Of a stretch of DNA of 64,000 bases, positions 42,978-51,857 are shown one piece after another. The notes beneath the pieces are model-generated. The model searched no databases, was not told the origin of the DNA, and worked only from the letters and a program-made list of their open reading frames with translations. The DNA lies in assembly GCF_029320955.1 (NCBI RefSeq), contig NZ_CP119757.1, positions 5,022,001 through 5,086,000 of the forward strand. The letters run 5' to 3'. Source of the stretch: Flavobacterium sp. YJ01 (lineage in GTDB: Bacteria; Bacteroidota; Bacteroidia; Flavobacteriales; Flavobacteriaceae). Each line of letters begins with the position of its first letter. Position 1 is the first letter of the stretch. The position numbers and the translations under genes are program-made.

Positions 42978-44468
42978 TTATTTTAAAAATTCAACCGAAA
43001 CGTTGTTTTTGGTAAGCAATTCATTTTCTTTAGCCAAAGCGTAAGCCGTTTCATCAAATTCTGTGCTGATTTCTTTTTTTGCTCCAGCAGAAACAAGATA
43101 TTTTAAAATTGCATCATCTTTAGAAGTCATTGCAGCTCTGTGCAAAGCCGTTAAACCGTCTTTGTTTTTAGCATTAATATCTACTTTCAAATCTGTAATT
43201 TTTTTAAGAAGAGAAACATCATTTTTTGTAATTGCCAAATGATATAAAGTGTTTCCGTCTTTTTGAGCTGTTGCTAAGTTTAATCCTTTGTCTTGAAGTA
43301 ATTTCGCTTTTGCATCAAAAGAATCTACGGCAACTTTTTCTCTTCCAGCTGGGCGATAAGATTGTACCAGATAAACGCCTAAATTGTTTCCGTCTTTATC
43401 TTTTACATTTACATCAGCGCCTTTAGCCAAAAGCAAACTTACTGCTTCTGGAGATCCGTATCTAACGGCACTTGTCAAAGCAGATTCTCCTTTTAAATTT
43501 TGAGCATTGATATTTTTTACTTTCGGAAGAAATAATTCTAAAGCAGCAGTTTCTCTCGCCGATGCAGCTGCCATTAACGGTGAATTTCCTTCTTTATCAG
43601 CTTTGTTTACATCAACTCCTTTTGCTAAGAAATATTCAATAATTTCTTTCTGATTTGGTTTTCCAGCCAAAATATGCAACACATTTTGTCCCGTTTTGTT
43701 TTGAGCTGTCGCTTTCACTTTTGCTTCTTCAACCAAATATTTATAAGTTTCTAAAGTATTTGTTTCTCTGCGGCTTCCTTGTGCCGCAATTAAAAGTGCA
43801 TTGTCAGTTGGTTTGATTCCTTTTTCAAGAAGTTTTTTCAAAAGGGCAATATTTCCAGATCTTGCTGCGTAAGAAAAAGCGGTGTTTCCGTCATTATCAA
43901 CATCTTTTAAAGACATTCCTTTTGTAGAAAAATATTCTGCGGCTTTTAAATCTTTATCTGAAGCAATTGCTAAAAGCAAAAGATTAGCGCCGTTTGCATA
44001 TTTTTTTGTCGGATTTACTCCGGCTTTAAAAAATGCATCATACATTGCTGGATTTGATTGTCCGTTTGAAGCCGCAAAATCAGCAGGAGCAGTTCCATGG
44101 CTATCTTCGAAATTTACATCAGAACCTTTGCCAATTAAATATTGAACTAATTCTGTATTGCCTCTGTAAGCTGCCCAGTGTAAGTAAATACGATTATCGT
44201 GAGTCAATTTTGTGATTGAATTTCCTGGCTGTTCAACTAAAAATTTAATTGTTGCAAAAGGTGCATCATTATTAATAGCTAAAGTGGTAACATCAAATGC
44301 GTTTGCGTTTGCCTCTGATGGATTATTTCCTTTAGCGATTTCTGCTTTAACAGTTTCAACAGTTGGAGAAGTCTTCCAAAATTCCGCATCTAACAATGCG
44401 TTTTTTTGCTGAGCACTTACAAATAAGCTAGCAGCAAATGCAAAAGAAACGAAAAGATTCTTTTTCAT
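42978..44468 (-). CDS. Secreted ankyrin-repeat protein
   Basis: A 496-residue exported protein (signal peptide KKNLFVSFAFAASLFVSAQQ; start at 44468 chosen for this over the longer frame to 44501). The rest is built from about twelve ankyrin repeats, for example LHWAAYRGNTELVQYLIGKGSDVNFED, GNSPLMAAASARETAALELF and GLTALHRAAMTSKDDAILKYL. It has no enzymatic domain. A periplasmic binding or scaffold role is likely. It precedes DUF2271 by 92 bases in the same direction, so it may belong to the redox module; why such a protein is there is unknown. Confidence 0.9.
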   Translation of the reverse strand: MKKNLFVSFAFAASLFVSAQQKNALLDAEFWKTSPTVETVKAEIAKGNNPSEANANAFDVTTLAINNDAPFATIKFLVEQPGNSITKLTHDNRIYLHWAAYRGNTELVQYLIGKGSDVNFEDSHGTAPADFAASNGQSNPAMYDAFFKAGVNPTKKYANGANLLLLAIASDKDLKAAEYFSTKGMSLKDVDNDGNTAFSYAARSGNIALLKKLLEKGIKPTDNALLIAAQGSRRETNTLETYKYLVEEAKVKATAQNKTGQNVLHILAGKPNQKEIIEYFLAKGVDVNKADKEGNSPLMAAASARETAALELFLPKVKNINAQNLKGESALTSAVRYGSPEAVSLLLAKGADVNVKDKDGNNLGVYLVQSYRPAGREKVAVDSFDAKAKLLQDKGLNLATAQKDGNTLYHLAITKNDVSLLKKITDLKVDINAKNKDGLTALHRAAMTSKDDAILKYLVSAGAKKEISTEFDETAYALAKENELLTKNNVSVEFLK

Positions 44469-44713
44469 ATTTCGATAATTTATGGTTATTGAATTGTACA
44501 AGATTAATTTATTTTTGAGGAAATTATTTTTATCTATTTAGAATAAATAAAAATAAAGCAAATGTAGAAATTAATCTTTTTAAATCAAGAATAATTCGTC
44601 GTAAAAAGAGAATTATTGCATAGATTTTATAAAATTTAAGAATACCTTAAGCTGATTTTAATTTTTTTTTAATTCAACACCTTTTATAAAATCAAATTCT
44701 TTGAAAAATCGCG

Positions 44714-46414
44714 TTAGTAGAAACGACCAAAAAGGAGTTTATATCTATCTCCGAGCGTTTCCTTGAGTTTTTCTTTGGATTCTTTTACGCTTTCATTTGT
44801 AATTTCCAAAAGCTCGGCAATTTCATTATTACTGAAATCAAGTTTTTGCAACAGTAATAATCTTTTATCAGGCTCGCTCATTTCAGGAAAATCTTGATTG
44901 AGCAAGATGTAGAATTTTGAACATTCTTTTTCAAATTCTCTTTTAAAAGCACTCCATTCCAATTCTGTCATTAAATGAGATTGCAACAAATCGCTTAGTT
45001 TTCCTTTTCTTTTTTCTAAATAATAAAAAGAAGATTTTTCAATATTTTCAATCTCTTTTTTTAGATTTCTTATTTGAACACTTTTCTCTTTTAAATATTC
45101 TATTTGTGATTCTAGATCTTCGTGAACTTTTTGCTCCATTTTTTCTTTTTCAGATTCTAGAGCTTTTAATTTTTGTTCGTATTCTTCCTGTTTTACTTTG
45201 TATTTTTTGATAAAATAGACAAATACCAATAAAAGAATGCTAAAAACCATTGTAACAATAATGATATAGAATTTTTTCAGCGTTTTTTCATATTTGGTTT
45301 TCGCCTCATCAATACTTTGTTGATAATTGTTTTTTTCAATAATCCAGTTGGCCTGATTAATAGCTTCATCACCGTCTTCATTTTCAATAGATTCTTCAAT
45401 AGCAACCATTCGGCGTCTCAAATTCAATTCATTTTCTGTCGAATTCTGCAACTTTAAGATTTGCAGTTTCAGTTTAATAATCTGCAATTCTGATTTTTTG
45501 AAATAAGATTTTGTCACCGCAATATTCTCGGCTTTATTCAAAAAATCAAAAGCTTCCTCTTTCTGATTATTTTTTAAAAGAACTTCTGCCAGTAAAATTG
45601 AAGCATACATAGTATTTTGATCGCTTTTATTTTGTTCAGAAATATGAATGTCTTTTTTCAAATAAGTAATTGCGGTTCTTAAATCGCCTTTTTGCTGGCT
45701 AACCATAGCTAAATCTCCCAACGCTTTGGCGTATCGAACGTCATCATGAATCTGCGCAGAAATTTTTGCAGTTTCATTTAAATAATAAGTAGCCATTTTA
45801 TAATCTTGAATATACAGATAATTTAGTCCTATCGAATTAATGATAGAAGCATATTCAGATGTGTTTTTAACAGCTTGTTTTTCGGCAAGTTTTAAATAAT
45901 GCAACGATTTTTTATAATCGCCAAACGTGTGCAGAATCCATCCAATTCTTTTATAAGTTTCATCGGCATTTATAATTTGTTCGGCTTGGAGCGGTTCGAG
46001 ATTTTCCATTATTTCTAACAGAAAAGGAGTAAGTTTGATATAATCTCGATAAAAATATAAATAATTAATGTAGTTGAGTTTTGCCCAAATTTCTAAAGAA
46101 ATATTATGCGAAGTCTTTGCTTTTTTAATGGAATTTAGATAATAATTTTCAGAAGTTTTGTTTCTAGAATTATAATAATTGCTAAAGCCATTTGCGAGCA
46201 AGCCTTTATAAATACTCTGATATTTGGTTATTTTATTTAGCGGACTTAGATATTCTTTTAAAGCTGTTGTATCTATGCCAAAATTTTTCTCTTGAAGCAG
46301 AATTGACTCAATATTTTTGAGTTCATTTTTTGAAGTTTTGATTTGCAGTTTTTGTGCATTCGCAACAAATGAATAACAGAATAAAATAAAGAAAAATATT
46401 TTTTTGGCAGACAT
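44714..46414 (-). CDS. TPR membrane protein with coiled coil and C-terminal HTH
   Basis: A 566-residue protein with a signal peptide (FFILFCYSFVANAQ), about eight tetratricopeptide-like repeats in the periplasmic half, one membrane helix at about 381-405 (FYIIIVTMVFSILLLVFVYF), a cytoplasmic coiled coil and a C-terminal helix-turn-helix (LLLLQKLDFSNNEIAELLEITNESVKESKEKL). This layout is common in Bacteroidota one-component membrane regulators. It follows the redox module on the same strand and could sense its state, but the target genes are unknown. A TGTTGATAA word occurs inside it at 45317. Confidence 0.88.
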   Translation of the reverse strand: MSAKKIFFFILFCYSFVANAQKLQIKTSKNELKNIESILLQEKNFGIDTTALKEYLSPLNKITKYQSIYKGLLANGFSNYYNSRNKTSENYYLNSIKKAKTSHNISLEIWAKLNYINYLYFYRDYIKLTPFLLEIMENLEPLQAEQIINADETYKRIGWILHTFGDYKKSLHYLKLAEKQAVKNTSEYASIINSIGLNYLYIQDYKMATYYLNETAKISAQIHDDVRYAKALGDLAMVSQQKGDLRTAITYLKKDIHISEQNKSDQNTMYASILLAEVLLKNNQKEEAFDFLNKAENIAVTKSYFKKSELQIIKLKLQILKLQNSTENELNLRRRMVAIEESIENEDGDEAINQANWIIEKNNYQQSIDEAKTKYEKTLKKFYIIIVTMVFSILLLVFVYFIKKYKVKQEEYEQKLKALESEKEKMEQKVHEDLESQIEYLKEKSVQIRNLKKEIENIEKSSFYYLEKRKGKLSDLLQSHLMTELEWSAFKREFEKECSKFYILLNQDFPEMSEPDKRLLLLQKLDFSNNEIAELLEITNESVKESKEKLKETLGDRYKLLFGRFY

Positions 46415-46555
46415 TAAATTTGTTTTGGCAGATGAAGTTGTATAGTAAATTTAATAAAAATAATATTTACGAATTTGTAATTGCTTTAAAGTGTTGATTT
46501 TTAATCACATGAAACGAAATATTATTTTTTGCCTTTACTGCCATTTTTAGTACGT

Positions 46556-47163
46556 TTTTAGATGCTAAATTCTAATTAAGATAAACGCAAGTTAAATTAT
46601 TCTTAAAATAATTTTTTAGGTATTTCTACGCTATTTTTAAAGTTTTTTTAAAGTACTAAAATCAATGATTATTATCTTTTTTCACTTTTAAAAATTGTGA
46701 ATTATTGCACTTGAGTTTGCTTTTTTAGACGTTTTTAGATGTTAAATTTATTTTCGTGAAAATTGGCACTTAAAAAAGGTGGAATTAGGGTTTTTAAATG
46801 AAATTTATAATCCAAGTCAAAATTATCCAAATCGTAATGGTTTGTTTTTAAAAAAGTTAAACTTTTAAAGCCTGAAAAATTTAGTAAAATACTATTTAGA
46901 ATTATTATTAATAAAAGACGTTTTTTGAAATTGAAATTGTATCAGAAATTGCAATTTTTTAAAAGTGACTGTTGATAACTGTTTTGAATTCTCTTCCAGA
47001 AAAGACCTTTTATTTATGTTGATAACTTCAAATTAATTTTAGTGAAAATGCTAGTTCATTGCGAATTAGAACATATTATTTTCCTGTTGATAAAATTTAC
47101 AAAATCAATCATTTTTAAGGTTTTTAAACTGTTGATAATTGGTAGGATTTTTAACATCTAAAA
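46556..47163. repeat. Three TTTTAGATG(T/C)TAAA words in the nrd leader
   Basis: Copies lie at 46556-46569 (C variant), 46733-46746 and, inverted, 47150-47163. The first two belong to a longer 20-base direct repeat, 46552-46571 and 46729-46748, with one mismatch. The third lies just upstream of the candidate nrdB promoter. Confidence 0.75.
46970..47138. promoter_or_regulatory. Cluster of four DnaA-box-like TGTTGATAA sites
   Basis: Exact copies at 46970-46978, 47017-47025, 47085-47093 and 47130-47138, all in one orientation. On the other strand they read TTATCAACA, close to the DnaA box TTATNCACA. DnaA boxes control nrdAB in E. coli. Use by DnaA here is inference. Confidence 0.65.
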
Positions 47164-47187
47164 CTGGACAAAAGAATAACTGTAGGT

Positions 47188-47195
47188 TAAATTTG
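47188..47195 (+). promoter_or_regulatory. Candidate -7 element of nrdBA
   Basis: TAAATTTG matches the flavobacterial TAnnTTTG consensus, 84 bases before the nrdB start. Only a poor -33 partner (CTG at 47164) is present 21 bases upstream. Confidence 0.4.
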
Positions 47196-47279
47196 TATTA
47201 ATTGAAAAACACGCAAATATCACCTTCAATTGTGCGCTCGAATTTCAGTTTAAATCATGTCACTTAAAATTCTATATAT

Positions 47280-48254
47280 ATGTCAATTTTCGATAAAAGA
47301 ATCAATTATAAACCTTTTGAATATCCAGAGGTTCTCCAATTTACTGAAGCAATAAATAAAGCTTACTGGGTTCATACAGAGGTTGATTTTACTGCAGATA
47401 CGCAAGATTTTCATGCTCATTTAGATTTGGCAGAAAAAACAGCTATAAAAAATAGTTTGTTGGCAATTGCACAAATTGAAGTAGCTGTAAAAAGTTTTTG
47501 GGGTAATATATATGAGCATTTTCCAAAACCAGAATTCAACGGATTGGGAACAACATTTGCAGAATGTGAATTTAGACATTCTGAAGCGTATTCTCGTTTA
47601 TTGGAAGTTTTAGGATATAATGATGAATTTGAAAGATTATTAGACGTTCCTGTGGTTCGAAGACGTGTAGATTATCTTTCTAATGTATTGAAAGACACTA
47701 AATCTCAGGACAACAGAAAATATATGGTGTCGCTGATTTTGTTCAGTATTTTAATTGAAAACGTTTCTTTGTTTAGCCAGTTTGCTATTTTATTGTCATT
47801 CACAAGATTCAAAGGATATATGAAAAATGTGAGCAATATTATTGCTTGGACTTCAATTGACGAACAAATTCATGCAAATGGAGGAATTTACATTATCAAT
47901 AAAATTCGCGAAGAATTTCCAGAATATTTCGATGCCGATACTTTAGAATTAATTAGAGAAACGGTTAAAGAATCTATTACGGTTGAAGCTGACATTTTAG
48001 ACTGGATTTTTGAAAATGGTCCAGTAGAAACAATCAATAAAGAAGATTTGGTAAACTTTATGAAATTTAGAATTGATGAAAGTTTGAAACAAATTAACAT
48101 CGAAACTATTTTTAATGTTTCTCCAGAAGAATATTCAAAAATGACTTGGTTTGAAGAAGAAGTTTTTGCAAATAGTTTAGACGATTTCTTTGCTAAACGT
48201 CCAGTTGAATATACAAAACACGATAAAAGCATCACAGCAAACGATCTTTTTTAA
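47280..48254 (+). CDS. nrdB: Class I ribonucleotide reductase beta subunit
   Basis: A 324-residue ferritin-like subunit that houses the metal-radical cofactor. Metal-ligand helices are visible: IAQIEVAVKSFW (first carboxylate is Glu, not the Asp of E. coli), ECEFRHSEAYSRLL with ExxH and the tyrosine four residues on at the radical position, SILIENVSLFSQF, and SIDEQIHANGG. There is no N-terminal ATP-cone, unlike the NrdB proteins of some marine flavobacteria. The tail ends in KSITANDLF, the usual alpha-binding peptide region. It precedes nrdA by 18 bases. Confidence 0.94.
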   Translation: MSIFDKRINYKPFEYPEVLQFTEAINKAYWVHTEVDFTADTQDFHAHLDLAEKTAIKNSLLAIAQIEVAVKSFWGNIYEHFPKPEFNGLGTTFAECEFRHSEAYSRLLEVLGYNDEFERLLDVPVVRRRVDYLSNVLKDTKSQDNRKYMVSLILFSILIENVSLFSQFAILLSFTRFKGYMKNVSNIIAWTSIDEQIHANGGIYIINKIREEFPEYFDADTLELIRETVKESITVEADILDWIFENGPVETINKEDLVNFMKFRIDESLKQINIETIFNVSPEEYSKMTWFEEEVFANSLDDFFAKRPVEYTKHDKSITANDLF

Positions 48255-48272
48255 TACAAGCCCAGCATACAT

Positions 48273-49967
48273 ATGAATACGATAGACACAAACCCAGCAA
48301 ATAATTTTGAACAAGCAATAGATACCAAAATGTGGTGGAAAAACTCTGAAAGTGAGCAGATTTTAAACCGCGGATATCTTTTGAAAGGTGAAACAGTAGA
48401 AGGCGCAATTGATAGAATTTGTACCGCTGCTTCAAAAAGACTTTACAAACCAGAATTGAAAGAGTCTTTTATGGAAATGATCGAAAGAGGCTGGATGAGT
48501 ATCAGTTCGCCAGTTTGGGCAAATATGGGAACAGAAAGAGGTCTTCCGATTTCTTGTTTTAATGTGCATGTTCCAGACAAAATTGAAGGAATTACACATA
48601 AATTGGGTGAAGTAATTATGCAAACCAAAATTGGAGGCGGAACTTCTGGTTATTTTGGTGAATTGCGTGAGCGCGGAAGTGCCGTAACAGACAACGGAAA
48701 GAGTAGTGGAGCAGTTAGCTTTATGAAACTTTTTGACACAGCAATGGATACGATTTCTCAAGGTGGAGTTCGTCGTGGTGCATTTGCAGCGTATTTAGAT
48801 ATTGATCACCCAGATATCGAAGAATTTTTGAAAATTAAAAGTATTGGAAATCCAATTCAGAACTTGTTTACAGGAATCTGTGTGCCAGATTATTGGATGC
48901 AAGAAATGATTGATGGCGATGCAGAAAAAAGACAAGTTTGGGCTAAAGTTTTAGAAAGCCGTCAACAAAAAGGATTGCCTTATATTTTCTTTAGTGATAA
49001 TGTAAATAAAAACAAGCCGCAAGTTTATAAAGATCAGAATCTTAGAATTAACGCTAGTAATTTATGTAGCGAGATTATGCTTCCGTCAACTCATGATGAA
49101 TCGTTTATTTGCTGTCTTTCTTCTATGAATTTAGAATTATATGATGAATGGAAAGATACTGAAGCGGTAAAATTGGCGATCTTTTTCTTAGATGCTGTTT
49201 TACAGGAATTCATCGAAAAAACAGAAGGAAACTATTATCTTTCTGCGGCTAATAAATTTGCCAAAAGACACCGCGCACTTGGTTTAGGAGTTTTAGGATG
49301 GCATTCTTATCTGCAAAAAAATATGATTCCTTTTGAAGGAATGGAAGCCAAAATGAAAACAACAGAGATTTTCAAACATATCAGCGACAAAGCAGATAAA
49401 GCAAGTCAGGATTTGGCGAGAATTTACGGAGAACCAGAATTGCTTAAAGGTTATGGAAGACGTAATACTACAACAATGGCAATTGCTCCGACAACTTCAT
49501 CTTCTGCTATTTTAGGACAAACTTCGCCAGGAATTGAACCTTTCAGCAGTAATTATTACAAAGCTGGATTGAGCAAAGGTAACTTTATGCGTAAAAACAA
49601 ATACCTTAAAAAACTGCTTGAAGAAAAAGGTTTGGATAACGAAGAAGTTTGGAGAGGAATTATGCTAAACGGAGGAAGTGTTCAGCACATGGAACAATTA
49701 ACTCAGGCTGAAAAAGATGTTTTCAAAACATTTAAAGAAATCAGCCAGTTAGAAATTGTGCAGCAAGCAGGAATTCGTCAGAAATTTGTAGATCAAGGAC
49801 AAAGTTTAAATCTTAATATTCCAGCAGAATTGGCGATTAAAGATGTAAACCGATTAATGATCGAAGCTTGGCAACAAGGTGTTAAAAGTTTATACTACCA
49901 AAGAAGCCAAAGTGTTTCTAAAGAATTAGTAACAAGTCTTGTTTCGTGCAGCAGTTGCGAATCATAA
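48273..49967 (+). CDS. nrdA: Class I ribonucleotide reductase alpha subunit (short form)
   Basis: Reduces ribonucleoside diphosphates. Catalytic residues are seen: C95 in LPISCFNV and C280 in SFICCLSS as the redox pair, N263-C265-E267 in NLCSEI as the radical site, the tyrosine pair in SLYYQRSQS, and the C-terminal CSSC that accepts electrons. At 564 residues it is well below the roughly 760 of E. coli NrdA because the N-terminal ATP-cone is absent (it starts directly with WWKNSESEQILNRGYLL). Neither subunit shows the dATP off-switch domain. A strong terminator follows at 49975. Confidence 0.94.
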   Translation: MNTIDTNPANNFEQAIDTKMWWKNSESEQILNRGYLLKGETVEGAIDRICTAASKRLYKPELKESFMEMIERGWMSISSPVWANMGTERGLPISCFNVHVPDKIEGITHKLGEVIMQTKIGGGTSGYFGELRERGSAVTDNGKSSGAVSFMKLFDTAMDTISQGGVRRGAFAAYLDIDHPDIEEFLKIKSIGNPIQNLFTGICVPDYWMQEMIDGDAEKRQVWAKVLESRQQKGLPYIFFSDNVNKNKPQVYKDQNLRINASNLCSEIMLPSTHDESFICCLSSMNLELYDEWKDTEAVKLAIFFLDAVLQEFIEKTEGNYYLSAANKFAKRHRALGLGVLGWHSYLQKNMIPFEGMEAKMKTTEIFKHISDKADKASQDLARIYGEPELLKGYGRRNTTTMAIAPTTSSSAILGQTSPGIEPFSSNYYKAGLSKGNFMRKNKYLKKLLEEKGLDNEEVWRGIMLNGGSVQHMEQLTQAEKDVFKTFKEISQLEIVQQAGIRQKFVDQGQSLNLNIPAELAIKDVNRLMIEAWQQGVKSLYYQRSQSVSKELVTSLVSCSSCES

Positions 49968-49974
49968 AAAAAAC

Positions 49975-50008
49975 AAAAGCCGAATCTGAATTTAGATTCG
50001 GCTTTTTT
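49975..50008 (+). terminator. Rho-independent terminator after nrdA
   Basis: AAAAGCCGAATCT (49975-49987) pairs with AGATTCGGCTTTT (from 49994) over a six-base loop, followed by more T residues. Confidence 0.93.
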
Positions 50009-50159
50009 ATTTAAAGAATTATTTATTGTTGTTGTTTGCTATTCTAAGAAACAAATAATCCTCAGAAATTATTTTTTAAATCTATGAAAATAAAGTTATC
50101 ATAAAATAGTAATTTAGTGCCAAAATTTACAATCCAAAATCAATAAATACCACCAGTAA

Positions 50160-51761
50160 ATGGAGAATATTACCGTAATTATAATGCTGCTTTTTGGCGT
50201 AGCTTTTCTTAGCCTTGTTAGTAAAAAGTATAATTTTCCAATTCCGATTGTTTTGGTTTTGTGCGGTGTTATTATTAGCGTTTTTGAAGGACTTCCGGTG
50301 ATAGCTTTAAGCCCAGAAGTGGTATTTATTATATTTCTGCCGCCATTATTGTACCACGCGGCGTGGCATACAAGCTGGTCCGACTTTAAGCAGTCTGTCA
50401 GACCAATAACTTTAGCCGCCGTTGGTTTGGTGTTTTTTACAACAGGTTTGGTTGCTGTCGTGGCGCATTGGCTTATAGATGATATTTCTTGGCCGTTAGC
50501 TTTTTTATTGGGCGCAATTGTTTCTCCCCCAGACGCAGTTTCTGCAACAGCCATAACAAAAGGTTTAGGACTTAATCCGAGATTAATTGCTATTCTTGAA
50601 GGAGAAAGTTTAGTAAACGATGCGAGTGGTCTTGTAGCGTATAAATATGCTCTAATGGCAATTACGGCTGGAAATTTTGTTTTATGGCAGGCAGGTTTAA
50701 ATTTTGTTTTAATGTCTGTTTTAGGTACAGCAATTGGTTTGGCTGTTGGCGTTGTAATGTACTATATTCATAAAAGATTTGTTTGCGATGATATTATTGA
50801 GGTAACGCTTACTTTATTAACACCATTTGCATCTTATCTAATTGCAGAGCATTTTGAAGGCTCAGGAGTTTTGGCTGTAGTGGCAACGGGGCTTTTTCTA
50901 GCTGCTAGATCTGGAACCATTTTTTCTCATGAAAGCAGAATTATGACCAATACAATTTGGGATGTCTTAAACAATATTTTGAATGGATTAATCTTCATTT
51001 TAATTGGGCTCCAATTAAGGCAAATTATCAGCGGGATTAGTAATTATTCTGGAAATTCGTTATTCATTTGGGGCGCTGTAATCAGTATTGTGGTTATTTT
51101 AGTTCGCTTTTTATGGGTGATTCCGGCAACAATTATTCCAAGAATGCTCAGTAAAAAAATTCGTGAAAAAGAAGAATTCGATTATCGAAATATGATCATT
51201 TTTGGCTGGTCAGGAATGCGTGGCGTAGTTTCTATGGCGGCAGCACTGGCTCTTCCATTAATGTTGAATAAAACGGAAGAATTTCCGCTTCGAAATTTAA
51301 TCATATACTTGGTTTTCTGTGTCATACTTTCAACTTTAGTTATTCAAGGTCTGACACTTCCTTGGCTTATAAAAAAGCTTAAAATTGAACGTTATTCCAT
51401 ACTTGCTGAAGAATATAATATTCGAAATGTAATTGTATCTGAAACGATTGCACATATTGAAGATAATTTTTCTTTGCTAGACGATGAATTGCTCCATAAT
51501 ATTAAAAGTAAATATGAAGTTAAATTTAATCGACTGCAAAAAACAGAGCTTCCTTCTAACTTTTTCGGGAATGGAAAAGTTTTAGGCGGACAAATTTTTA
51601 ATGAATTTACCAAAATTCAGATTGATCTTTTGAATGTTGAAAGAGGGAAATTAGAATCAATGCACAAGTTTGGCTCTGTAAATGAAGAAATCTTCCGTAA
51701 AATCGAAAAAGAATTAGACTTGGAAGAAACTCGTTTGTGGATGGAAATGTACGAGGAATAG
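50160..51761 (+). CDS. Na+/H+ antiporter, CPA1/NhaP type
   Basis: A 533-residue inner-membrane exchanger with about 12 helices and a C-terminal cytoplasmic region (about 410-533). It carries the CPA1 motifs FLLGAIVSPPDAVSATAI and EGESLVNDASGLVAYKYAL, where the Asn-Asp pair binds the cation. Expected role: proton-driven Na+ (or K+) extrusion for pH and salt homeostasis, useful where sodium symporters are used for uptake. It stands alone between the nrd terminator and a convergent family C hairpin. Confidence 0.92.
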   Translation: MENITVIIMLLFGVAFLSLVSKKYNFPIPIVLVLCGVIISVFEGLPVIALSPEVVFIIFLPPLLYHAAWHTSWSDFKQSVRPITLAAVGLVFFTTGLVAVVAHWLIDDISWPLAFLLGAIVSPPDAVSATAITKGLGLNPRLIAILEGESLVNDASGLVAYKYALMAITAGNFVLWQAGLNFVLMSVLGTAIGLAVGVVMYYIHKRFVCDDIIEVTLTLLTPFASYLIAEHFEGSGVLAVVATGLFLAARSGTIFSHESRIMTNTIWDVLNNILNGLIFILIGLQLRQIISGISNYSGNSLFIWGAVISIVVILVRFLWVIPATIIPRMLSKKIREKEEFDYRNMIIFGWSGMRGVVSMAAALALPLMLNKTEEFPLRNLIIYLVFCVILSTLVIQGLTLPWLIKKLKIERYSILAEEYNIRNVIVSETIAHIEDNFSLLDDELLHNIKSKYEVKFNRLQKTELPSNFFGNGKVLGGQIFNEFTKIQIDLLNVERGKLESMHKFGSVNEEIFRKIEKELDLEETRLWMEMYEE

Positions 51762-51806
51762 TTTATTTAATTGTGAATTATTAATTGTTGATTTTTAACG
51801 ATATTC

Positions 51807-51845
51807 AGCTTTGTCAAAGTTTAAAACTTTGACAAAGCTTTTTTC
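51807..51845. terminator. Family C inverted repeat acting as a bidirectional terminator
   Basis: AGCTTTGTCAAAGTTT (51807-51822) and AAACTTTGACAAAGCT (51824-51839) are perfect 16-base arms followed by a T-run. It lies between the convergent antiporter and thioesterase genes. Same element as at 17259 and 42298. Confidence 0.85.
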
Positions 51846-51857
51846 TTTTTAAAGATT

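Larger units (their letters stand above)
46415..47279. other. 865-base nrd leader with repeated regulatory words
   Basis: No gene of credible length or codon use is seen. The gap is very AT-rich and holds four copies of TGTTGATAA between 46970 and 47138, three related TTTTAGATGTTAAA words and a candidate -7 element at 47188. Together these suggest a complex control region for the ribonucleotide reductase genes. Confidence 0.7.

Noticed and set aside
46415..47279. Chromosomal replication origin in the nrd leader.
   Set aside because: The DnaA-like words fit, but no dnaA, dnaN or other origin marker is adjacent; nrd regulation is the simpler reading, and the origin is left as an alternative.
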